Source: Gardnerella vaginalis (GTDB lineage Bacteria; Actinomycetota; Actinomycetes; Actinomycetales; Bifidobacteriaceae). Taken from it: a DNA stretch of 64,000 bases. The notes beneath the pieces were generated by a model. That model was given only the letters and a program-made list of their open reading frames with translations. It did no database searches and was not told the origin of the DNA. Both the position numbers and the translations under genes were made by a program. The stretch covers positions 12,993 through 76,992 of the forward strand of contig CAMPUL010000004.1 in assembly GCA_946997215.1 (NCBI GenBank). The letters are read 5' to 3'. Below, one piece after another: positions 35,684-43,765 of the stretch (the first letter of the stretch is position 1; every line of letters begins with the position of its first letter).

Positions 35684-35938
35684 GTGCCTGTAATTTCAAG
35701 GTTTTATGGGATTGTTATACGAATGTATTTTGCCAGTGCAGAGCATAATCCGCCGCATATTCATGCTATCTATGGTAACTATGTTGCTGCTCTAGATATT
35801 CAATTATGCAAAGTTATTGACGGATATTTGCCAAGACGCGCAGAGTGCATGGTGATTGAGTGGATGACAGTTCATAAAGATGAGTTGATTTTTATGTGGA
35901 ATACTCAAGAATTTAAGAAAATAGAACCGCTAAGTTGA
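35684..35938 (+). CDS. DUF4160 protein, putative toxin-antitoxin component
   Basis: 84 residues beginning (M)PVISRFYGIVIRMYF, with the family block EHNPPHIHAIYG and VIEWMTVHKDELIFMW. The GTG at 35684 fits the AGAGGGG site and the family N-terminus; a GTG two codons upstream is also in frame. DUF4160 genes are usually paired with a DUF2442 gene, as here. Biochemical activity is not established from sequence. Confidence 0.8.
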   Translation: MPVISRFYGIVIRMYFASAEHNPPHIHAIYGNYVAALDIQLCKVIDGYLPRRAECMVIEWMTVHKDELIFMWNTQEFKKIEPLS

Positions 35939-36045
35939 TATGTGTAGTTAGCTAGCAAGTTGATAAAGTACTAAAAAATTAGTGCGTTAAAGCACATTTG
36001 AGGCAGCAATATTAGCTAGGCGATAAGTGCAACAAAGGAGAAAAT

Positions 36046-36486
36046 ATGAATTTCCACAAGATTAAAGATGTAAAAGCGTGCGCAAATATGAGGCTCCTCG
36101 TGCATTTTGTAAACGGAATCGTTAAAGAATATGATGTGCATAATCTGCTGCGCAAGTTTCCAGCGTTTAAAGCATTGGAAGACGAAGAGTTGTTTAATAA
36201 AGTTGTTGTGGATACGGGCGGATATGGCATTATTTGGAATGATGATTTAGATGTTTCTTGTGATGAGTTGTGGAATAATGGCGAGCAGATTAAAACGCCA
36301 TTTGACAATTTAATGTCTTTTGCAGATGCGAGTGATTTGTGGAATTTAAGCGAGTCGACTCTTAGGAAAGCGGTGTCGTATAAGAAGCTTGTTAAGGGCG
36401 TTGATGCTCAAAAATACGGCAAACAGTGGATTGTTACTCGTAGTGCGATGGTACGAGAGTATGGGAATCAGGTTGGTGTCGATTAG
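36046..36486 (+). CDS. DUF2442 protein fused to a helix-turn-helix-like C-terminus, putative antitoxin
   Basis: 146 residues. Residues 1-85 match the DUF2442 pattern (KIKDVKACANMRLLVHFVNG, VVVDTGGYGIIWNDDLDVS). Residues 95-145 (SDLWNLSESTLRKAVSYKKL, then GKQWIVTRSAMVREYG) look like an excisionase/MerR-type DNA-binding helix-turn-helix. CAAAGGAG lies 6 bp before the ATG. It follows DUF4160 by 107 bp on the same strand. The dyad over the upstream promoter suggests it represses its own operon. Confidence 0.75.
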   Translation: MNFHKIKDVKACANMRLLVHFVNGIVKEYDVHNLLRKFPAFKALEDEELFNKVVVDTGGYGIIWNDDLDVSCDELWNNGEQIKTPFDNLMSFADASDLWNLSESTLRKAVSYKKLVKGVDAQKYGKQWIVTRSAMVREYGNQVGVD

Positions 36487-36516
36487 AGTTACAAAATGCG
36501 TCAATTGACGATTGCA

Positions 36517-36696
36517 TGTAGTGCGATTGCGCGACGACCTGCCTTTTCGCTTAAAGCGTAGCGCGAAAAGGTAATTCGGAGCGCCGAGCTTGCTTAAGGT
36601 TGAAAGCACGGTGTGCTTTCAACGCGAGCGAGGACGTTCGCGCGCTTAGACCGCGCGAACGACGACACGCTGTATTTTAGGTACAATCGCACTACA
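36517..36696. repeat. Family C element split by a family A insertion
   Basis: The left arm TGTAGTGCGATTG (36517-36529) is followed by a complete family A copy (36530-36663; core GAAAGCACGGTGTGCTTTC at 36602-36620). The rest of a family C element then follows (GACACGCTGTATTTTAG, TACAATCGCACTACA to 36696). Uninterrupted family C copies at 5510 and 9008 show the pre-insertion arrangement. Confidence 0.85.
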
Positions 36697-36709
36697 TGGC
36701 TCGCGCAGA

Positions 36710-37021
36710 TTAAATGCGATGTTTGCGCTCGGGTATTGGCTTTAGCCTTACGATTGTGCGCGCGTCGATGAACATTTCTTGCTCGGGTCGGCTTCCATTT
36801 GCGGCCGCGTCGCGCATAAGGTGCAATGTTGTTCCGTCCCAGCTGATTACGTGACCAATCGCGTCGTGGTATTCGATTTTTTGTGTGTGACTGGTTGTTG
36901 GAGTGCTTGCTATTGTTGGCGCGATTCCACTTGTTTCTGCGCTGGCGTCGTCTGTTTGCGCGCTGCCAGCGGTTTGCAATCTTTCGCCGCTGCCTAATTG
37001 CGCGATTTTGTACGTTCGCAC
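36710..37021 (-). CDS. Small protein with SH3-like beta-barrel pattern, function unknown
   Basis: At least 103 residues from a GTG at 37021. The frame stays open upstream and reads LPEFIPVGARIVVRTY before the GTG, which looks like real protein. A possible CTG start at 37055-37057 sits 6 bp after AGGCGG, giving 115 residues. The strand pattern (GARIVVRTY, DAIGHVISWDGTTLHLMRD, FIDARTIVRLKPIP) resembles the small barrel preceding some actinobacterial GNAT acetyltransferases, with a Thr/Ser-rich insert between strands. Function unknown. Confidence 0.6.
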   Translation of the reverse strand: MRTYKIAQLGSGERLQTAGSAQTDDASAETSGIAPTIASTPTTSHTQKIEYHDAIGHVISWDGTTLHLMRDAAANGSRPEQEMFIDARTIVRLKPIPERKHRI

Positions 37022-37132
37022 AACAATTCGCGCGCCAACTGGTATAAACTCTGGCAGAATCTGCCGCCTAATTAAGCTGCTCGTAGTTTGCCTCCGCGTT
37101 ATTCGTGTCTTTGCGTTTTTTGTGTCTTTGCG

Positions 37133-37420
37133 TTATTTATCGTCGTAGTGACCTTTGCAATTGTGCTCTTCAAGCTTTATTGTGCCATTTTTAACGCCAT
37201 CAATCTGCGATTTCAAATATGCTTGATTCGACGGCGAGTAAAATGGGTCTAGCGAAAAATCTAACGGTATCCTCTTTTCACGACCAATTGTTTTAATAAA
37301 CACGTTAAGCGCTGCGCTCATAGAGATTCCGAGTTCTTTGCAAACTCTTTCTGCGTTGAGTTTGTCTTCTTTCTTTGCTCGAAAGTTTACATTTACTACG
37401 TCTGTTGTTGCTGTAGTCAT
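37133..37420 (-). CDS. RelB/DinJ family antitoxin, no adjacent toxin
   Basis: 95 residues. NVNFRAKKEDKLNAERVCKE followed by LGISMSAALNVFIKTI is the ribbon-helix-helix DNA-binding part of RelB/DinJ antitoxins; the rest (IPLDFSLDPFYSPSNQAYL) is the toxin-binding tail. The ATG at 37420 with AGGAAC upstream fits the family start better than the in-frame extension to 37480. No RelE/YafQ-type gene follows; the next minus-strand gene is the barrel protein. Confidence 0.85.
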   Translation of the reverse strand: MTTATTDVVNVNFRAKKEDKLNAERVCKELGISMSAALNVFIKTIGREKRIPLDFSLDPFYSPSNQAYLKSQIDGVKNGTIKLEEHNCKGHYDDK

Positions 37421-37552
37421 ATTGGTTCCTACTCTTATGCTTTTGTGGGGAGTTTTGTACTTTTGCATAAATATATACAATAATTATATATGATGTAACG
37501 TAAATATCATTAATAATGCAAGTAATTGTTGATGATTTTGCGGTAATTCGCG

Positions 37553-37705
37553 CGCGCGACGACCTGCCTTTTCGCTTAAAGCGTAGCGCGAAAAGGCAAT
37601 TCGGAGCGCTGAGCCGCTTAGCGTAGAAGCACGGTGTGCTTCTACGGCGGCGAAGACGTGAGCGCAGCTAATCTGCGCGAACGACACGACCTGTCTTTTC
37701 GCTTT
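37553..37705 (+). repeat. Family A composite repeat, GTAGAAGCAC core, plus a second start fragment
   Basis: GCGCGACGACCTGCCTTTTC, GAGCCGC, core GTAGAAGCAC/GTGCTTCTAC (37622-37644), GGCGAAGACG, an end hairpin in variant form, then CACGACCTGTCTTTTCGCTT. Confidence 0.8.
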
Positions 37706-37708
37706 GAT

Positions 37709-37758
37709 GTTGTGCGTTTGTATTAAAAAACACCGAAATCAGGTACAATCGCACTACA
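37709..37758. repeat. Family C element, degenerate left arm
   Basis: GTTGTGCGTTTGTATT and GGTACAATCGCACTACA around AAAAAACACCGAAATC. Confidence 0.7.
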
Positions 37759-37948
37759 TAGCTGGCGATTTGTGGTCAGCGCGCATTTGAGCCACAAGAT
37801 GTTGTGGTTTTGCAACACGCGGGTCACAAAAAACACTTCACCTACTACATAAAAGTATTCGGTTATTATCGCGTATTCAATAGATTTTTTGTAAAAGTCA
37901 ATCATTATAAAAACTTTTACGTATTTTGAAATTGTATAGTATTTTAAC

Positions 37949-37976
37949 TTGCAATTCGTTAGGGGGGGGGTATAAA
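37949..37976 (+). promoter_or_regulatory. Putative phase-variable pilus promoter with a G9 tract in the spacer
   Basis: TTGCAA (37949-37954) and TATAAA (37971-37976) are separated by 16 bp whose last nine bases are G (37962-37970). One extra G would give the optimal 17-bp spacing. It lies about 365 bp upstream of the adhesin gene and points toward it. Confidence 0.6.
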
Positions 37977-37978
37977 TG

Positions 37979-38125
37979 TTAAAGGCTTTGTTTAAAGCTG
38001 CGCCTTGCTATCTTGTTTTTTGCGCGCGCGTTTAGCGTTGCAAACGTTGTTGAACGTTGTTTAGCATTTAACGTTAAAAGGTGGCCGTTTGGTTGATAGT
38101 TTTTCGGCGCTTGCTGAGTTGACAT
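37979..38125 (-). CDS. Possible small basic protein
   Basis: 48 residues from an ATG at 38125 with AGGAAAA at normal spacing. The product is rich in Lys, Arg, Asn and Thr, with no motif I recognise. The coding stretch includes AACGTT repeats and lies in the adhesin leader region, so chance is a serious alternative. Otherwise 37421-38339 holds only repeats and the putative promoter. Confidence 0.22.
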   Translation of the reverse strand: MSTQQAPKNYQPNGHLLTLNAKQRSTTFATLNARAKNKIARRSFKQSL

Positions 38126-38339
38126 GGTTGTTTTCCTGTCTTCTTGCACTCGCTGAATGTTTTTGAGTACTTGATTTATTGGGTGCTCTACCCATTTTTG
38201 GGCGTTACGCTCAAATGCACAAGACAAGTAAGAACGAAGAGTAACGAAGAAGAACTAAGAACAAGCTGCATGGAATGAGTTTATGCAGTTTTGTTGGGGT
38301 TACCACGATATTCGCGGTGCCAGAGAAGGTGAGTAGACT

Positions 38340-40574
38340 ATGTTGCCAGCAGGGTTACGTGGATTCGCATCACGAGTGGGTCGTCTTGCGTCGCGCGCTT
38401 TTGCTTGGAATAAGGAAGGCGCCGACTCTTGCTCTGCCGCCGTTGTCTCCGACTCTGACTCACTCTCCAGCACCGCTGCAACAACCGCCGCTCGCACCGC
38501 ACATCCAGCCCGCACTTCCCGAACCCTACTCCGCGCGCTCTTCGCAATGATCCTCGCCGCCGCCACGCTTTTCGCGACTTTTGTTGTGCCGCCTGTAAAA
38601 GAAGCAAATGCAACTCAGGCTTGGTGGGATTACGCTGGCAATGGATATTTTACTGATGGTGACTATTGGGTTGGTGATGCTGTTCGTGATGTTTCTATTA
38701 GCTATCCTAATATTCAATACAATCAGTGGGATAGTGATTATGGCAAAAGTGGAACTAAAATCAGTTGGGATATTACCTTCAATGCGAATGGTATGGGATT
38801 AAATTCTTTATCTTTCAATGTGCCTCCTAAAGGAAATGCAAAGTCAGATGGTTCGCCGTGGGATGGTAGACCAGATCTGACAGTTTTTCTTCCAAAAGGT
38901 CTTAGGGATGGTGATTCTACTCATAAAAGTTCAGTTCGCGTAACTCGCACTGCTATTACGAGATATTTTGTAAAGAAAGAAGGAGAAGAAGGCCATTGGG
39001 AATTTAAAAGAGAAGTAAGATATAATAGTCAAAGACCAAGTGAATTTACTAATAAGCGTAAGCATAATTATACCTACGCTGATGGCGATAATGACTTTAA
39101 TGAGGCTTGGAAATACTCGTTAGGTAGAGAAAAACTTGGTGGAGACGATGCTACCTGTGGAGACCCCGAGATTAGAAAGAAATACAATTTTTGTGAAATT
39201 CGCAAGTGGCGAGGCAGTCCGCATAATCCGAATGATCCCAGCAATAAATTTGGTCGCGTATTTCTTGATTGGGCTCAGGGTGATACAACTTTCTCTTATG
39301 AGTGGCATATAGAAGCATTTGTTGAAGATGGTGTTAATCCAGAAACCTTACCTATTATTGCTGGTTGGGATGCTAATACAACTGGCGTAGGTGCAGGTTA
39401 TTGGGGGAATAGTGAACGTAACAAGTGGGCTGCTATGGGACCATTTGATACTGATGGTGATGGTATTCCTGATTACGTTGAGCATCAAGTAAAAATGGAT
39501 CCGACAAATGGTGATGAGATTTCATACCCTCAATACAATGGTTCAGATGATAAAAAGTATGGTAAAGATAATATTCCTATTACTACATATCATCGCCCTG
39601 TTACAGTGAAACCGTTTGCAAGAACCGGTGAGTGGGAAGGTAATTCTTCGAAGGGCAGTTTTGAATACGATGGTGGTACGACTACTAATTTGCCTACCAA
39701 TCTTGGCATAAAATATGAGCTTACTAAAAAAATTCCTAGTGGTGTAAAAGTAGTTAATTCTCCATCGAATATGCCTGAGGGCTCTGTGTATATTGATAGC
39801 AGAACTGGTCATGTAACTTATAACCCTAGAAAAGAAGATAAGGGTCAAGTTCTTGAATTTGGGACAAAAATTACTTATCCTAATCCTTCTCGATATCCGT
39901 ATAACTGCAAGTATTATGATCGCGGCTCTTTCGTTACGGAGAAGCACACAACTAAGATAAAGGTTGTTTCGCAAGCATCGCTGTACAACCCTGTTTACAC
40001 CCCAATTGATTTGACAGAAAAAACTGGTGACGATCAGGCTCGTGTAATGCCAATTGTTTACGCATCTGTTAAGAGCGTGCGTGATAATTCTAAGAAGAAT
40101 GCGGATATTATTCAGACTGGTAATCTCCCTAACGATGCTACTTTTGAGCTTAAGCAGTATGTAAATGGTAATAATAAGAGCTATCCTGTTCTTGAATGGA
40201 GCAGTATTGAGAATAAGGATTTACATAGCGGCAAAGTTCGTTTTTATTCCAACAAGTGGAGAGAAGTCGGTAAGTATCATTCACCAGTGATAGTGACTTA
40301 TGCTGACGGATCTAAATCTACAGATTCAACTGCTGGTAATGCTGATAAGAATGGCGATTTCAAAAAAAGCGTTATTTACGCTACTGTTAACGTGAAACGT
40401 CCAAATCCTTCAAATCCTTACATTGTTATGAATATTCATAATGGTGTAGGCGGTACTAATTTAGGAGATAATGGAACAGTTTACGCTGATATAAATTCTC
40501 CGCTTAATCCAGGCTTGTGGATTGATTCGTGGTCTAGATATAAAACTGGTCAAATTTCTTTGAAATCCTTGTGA
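38340..40574 (+). CDS. Giant pilus/surface adhesin, N-terminal part ending at an in-frame TGA
   Basis: 744 residues. A long N-terminal extension is followed by a signal peptide (hydrophobic stretch around residues 62-83, likely cleavage after KEANA). Next come a Trp/Gly/Asp-rich region and DTDGDGIPDYVE, a calcium-binding thrombospondin type 3-like motif. After that, from about residue 540, there is a Rib/alpha-like domain (YNPVYTPIDL to PVIVTYADGS) and the beginning of a Cys-rich module. The frame stops at TGA 40572-40574, and the same frame continues open to 43505, so this is the front part of a 1721-codon gene. As it stands the product would be secreted without a cell-wall anchor. AGAAGG precedes the ATG. 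Confidence 0.85.
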   Translation: MLPAGLRGFASRVGRLASRAFAWNKEGADSCSAAVVSDSDSLSSTAATTAARTAHPARTSRTLLRALFAMILAAATLFATFVVPPVKEANATQAWWDYAGNGYFTDGDYWVGDAVRDVSISYPNIQYNQWDSDYGKSGTKISWDITFNANGMGLNSLSFNVPPKGNAKSDGSPWDGRPDLTVFLPKGLRDGDSTHKSSVRVTRTAITRYFVKKEGEEGHWEFKREVRYNSQRPSEFTNKRKHNYTYADGDNDFNEAWKYSLGREKLGGDDATCGDPEIRKKYNFCEIRKWRGSPHNPNDPSNKFGRVFLDWAQGDTTFSYEWHIEAFVEDGVNPETLPIIAGWDANTTGVGAGYWGNSERNKWAAMGPFDTDGDGIPDYVEHQVKMDPTNGDEISYPQYNGSDDKKYGKDNIPITTYHRPVTVKPFARTGEWEGNSSKGSFEYDGGTTTNLPTNLGIKYELTKKIPSGVKVVNSPSNMPEGSVYIDSRTGHVTYNPRKEDKGQVLEFGTKITYPNPSRYPYNCKYYDRGSFVTEKHTTKIKVVSQASLYNPVYTPIDLTEKTGDDQARVMPIVYASVKSVRDNSKKNADIIQTGNLPNDATFELKQYVNGNNKSYPVLEWSSIENKDLHSGKVRFYSNKWREVGKYHSPVIVTYADGSKSTDSTAGNADKNGDFKKSVIYATVNVKRPNPSNPYIVMNIHNGVGGTNLGDNGTVYADINSPLNPGLWIDSWSRYKTGQISLKSL

Positions 40575-43505
40575 TGGAAGGAAACTACAGGCAAGGGCGG
40601 TAAAGTAGAAAAGAAGGATTACACCTTTAGTAATGTCGGAGAAGATAGTACTAACTCTTTTAGCGGATTAACTTTTAAGCAAACTGAGAAATGGGCTCAT
40701 GCTAGTGACAAAGATCAGCAGTGCTGGATTAATGGTAGATCTTGCAACCGTCAGAGCCAATTATATGATGACGACCAATACACTATTGAGCGTTCTCGTG
40801 GAGAAATTAAAGGAAGTCCTAATAAGGGTGGTAAGTACGTTTGCCGAGTATTTGCGTTGAGTGATGGCAGCGATGCTAAGAAACAATTCGACGCTTTTGT
40901 AAAAGAAAACAAACATGATTTTGCTTTGCCAACAGCTAGTAAAAATACTGAATGGGTTTCTAAAGACGTTAATATTGTTATTCGTTCACTGGCGCATAAG
41001 TATAACCCACGTTACACAAAGGTTGAAGTGCAAGCTGGCGGTAAAGCAAAGTCTGATGCTCCAGAAAGCCATCGTGGTGCTAACGGTGTAGATAAAAACG
41101 ATAGCAGTCAGAATGATTTGGTGCAGGATGGTACTTCTTTGCCAAAGGGCACATGGTTTGAGCTTAAAAAGTACTCTAAGCATAAGAAATCAAATAATAA
41201 ACTTGAATGGTCTAATTTTGAAGGAAAAGACAGTAATAAGAAGAAGGATGATAATAAGCCAGAAGATACTAAGACTGACACTAAGTATGGTCAAGTTACT
41301 TTTGCACCGCGTAAAAATACTCCTACTGATGACTATCTTGTTCCTGTAATTGTACATTATTCAGACGGTTCAACTTCAGAAGATGATGATTCTGGTAACA
41401 GAGGTATGCCAGTGTACGTTCCTGTGAGCGTGGTAAGTAAGCCAGTTACAGGAAAAGACTTGAAGTTAAATGTTTACTCTAATAGACAATTGAGCAGACA
41501 TATTTCTGATAATGATAGTGAAGGTATGCGATTCCGAAAGGGTGATGAGCTTAGGGATTTAACTGATGCAGAGAGCAAGGATAGTAAGAAAATTCCTGCC
41601 AATAGGAAAGATCCAATGTTCTTCGACTCTTGGTCAAGTACTAAGCAAGGCAAAATCTATCAGCATATGCTTTGTTATGAGATAAACCAGAAAACTGGTG
41701 CGCGTGAAAATTATCAGTTTGATACAGTTAATGGTTTAAATCTTGCTGGTAGAAAAGGCAACAAGGATAACGGAATCTTTGAAGATGGGAATCCTTCTCA
41801 GTGGACTAGGTCAAAAGAGTCGCGTAAGCAGTGCAATAAAAACAATAGTTGTAATAATGATCTTTACCTTTATGGCGACGAGCGTGACACGACTGAGCGT
41901 ACTCGCGGTTGGTTGCATGGAACAGTTGAGAAAAATGGTGATTTTGTTTGCACCGTGTACGCTATTAAAGACCTTGAAAATAAAGGTAAACATGGTGGAT
42001 TACAAAATAAGTTTGAAAACGCTGTAAAAGGTTTTGTAAAGAATCCTGGTAACCGCAAGTTGGAGGATGTTGTTAAGTCGGTCTTATCAGATAAGGATGG
42101 AAGTAAGGATAATCCTCAGGATGCTACTAAAAGGCATGTGGATTGGGAGTCTGTAACCTTCCCAATTCATGTTCATAGTGACGCTCACTACTATAACCCA
42201 AAGTATGTTCCTGTTACTGTAAAAGCGGGCAATAAGGTTACTACCGCAAAACCTAAAAGTGTGAAGCCAGAAACTGGTGGAACGGCTGGTGGTATTACAG
42301 ATTCAGGTCAAATGTATAAGGATATGAAGGTTGGTGATTTGCCACCAGGTACGAAATTCAAACTTAAGCAATATAAAAATGACGATAAACATAAAGTCAT
42401 CCCATGGTCATTTATGAAAAAGTCTTCTGGAATTGATTATAGTAACTCCGGCGAAGTGACCTTCTATCCAGATGTGACCATTAGTGCTACAGATTACGTA
42501 ACGCCAGTTATTGTTCATTACCCAGATGGTTCAACGTCGGAAGATGAGGATGCTGGAAATCAGGGCAAGCCTGTGTATGCGAAGGTTACAGTCAAAGGTT
42601 TAGGTCAAGAAAGTAATCTTCAGCTTAAGTTGTACAAAGATAAGGATCCGCAAACTGGCGAGCCGATGAATGGTGAGTTGAAAGATAAGCTGTATGTTAT
42701 GAATGGCATATCGCTGCTTAGAAAGCCGTTCATTCGCACTTGGAGTTTGACTAGCAAGAATAAGCTTAACCTTCGCATGCTGTGCCACAAAGATCATACA
42801 AGTGGTAATTGGACCAGCGATGAAAATCAAAGTGTTGTTTATATTCCTGGCAATGGTAGTAAATCTACTCAATGGAAGTTTGCTAACGAAGAGCAGCAAA
42901 TGAATTGTCGCGAACGAGGGAATTGCAATGCTGCACATACACTTTATGGATTCATTAATGACCCGAGTGATGTGAATAGTGTTAAGAACGCAATCGCTAG
43001 AACAGAAGATATTGTTGACGGCACTCCAAAACAAACTGGCGACTATAGTTGCACAGTGTTTACGCTGGATGATGCTGCGCTGAATAGGTTCAATACTCTT
43101 GCTTCCGATAATACGTTTATGAGGAATCCTTCTAATAATGATGCTCGTAACTTAATGAATAATAATTCTTTGAAGCAGGGAACTAATTGGGATAGACTCA
43201 CGTTCAATATTACTGTGGTCGAACAATTTAAGTTGCCGAAGACGGGCGGGGAAGATTGCGTGAATTGGAACATGTTGATGAGCATGGTGTGCGTGATTGG
43301 CACGGGCGTGATGGCGGCTGGGTTCTTCCTTGATCAGACCAAGTGGGGGCGCGCGATGCTTGAGGCGTTGCTGCGTAAGGCGCTGGCGCATATGGCGTTG
43401 TTGCGTAAGGCGCTGATGCGCAATGTGCAAATTAAAGATTTTATCTGCAAAACTGCCAAAAAGCTTCGCGCTTTAAGGCGACGTAGCGAAAGGTGGCGAT
43501 GCTGA
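40575..43505 (+). pseudogene. Adhesin C-terminal part after the TGA: two and a half Rib/Cys modules and LPKTG anchor
   Basis: Same frame as the preceding part, with no start codon and ribosome binding site suited to independent translation (the first TTG/ATG-like codon at 40857 has none). It completes module 1 (QQCWINGRSCN, KGGKYVCRVFAL). Module 2 follows (YNPRYTKVEV, MLCYE, NNSCNNDLYLYG, NGDFVCTVYAI), then module 3 (YNPKYVPVTV, MLCHK, GNCNAAHTLYG, TGDYSCTVFTL). Each module has a Rib-like domain plus four conserved Cys. It ends with LPKTG (43233-43247), a membrane segment and an unusually long basic tail. Without readthrough it is silent. Confidence 0.85.
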
Positions 43506-43765
43506 TGAAAATTTTCTGCAGCGCAAAAACTGCAGTATCAACGTTCCATGTGTCGGGAATGACATTACGCGTTACACAGTGATGTTACACAGCAATGGCA
43601 ATTATGCCGAAGCATGGTTCGGATTTAATCTTGCTGCGCGCGGCGCAAATCGTAGCCGCCAACAGAGTTCATGCGGCTTGCAATGGCTCCGCCGACCGTG
43701 CGCAACACAAAACAGAAAACTTATCTCTTAAAACTGCTCGAAAGGGCAATAAACAAGGAGAAATT

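Noticed and set aside
38300..38613. Arg/Ala-rich minus-strand frames opposite the adhesin signal region
   Set aside because: They mirror the GC-rich adhesin N-terminus, lack ribosome binding sites and resemble no protein family.
40572..40574. TGA at a Cys position as a selenocysteine codon
   Set aside because: Cys-to-TGA alignment is what a selenoprotein would show, but the residue is one of four structural Cys in an adhesin repeat. I see no SECIS-like stem directly after the TGA and no Sec machinery in the window. A nonsense change is simpler.
40857..43505. C-terminal half of the adhesin as an independent gene starting at TTG 40857
   Set aside because: No ribosome binding site or signal peptide, and the same frame continues upstream as clear module 1 sequence back to the TGA.
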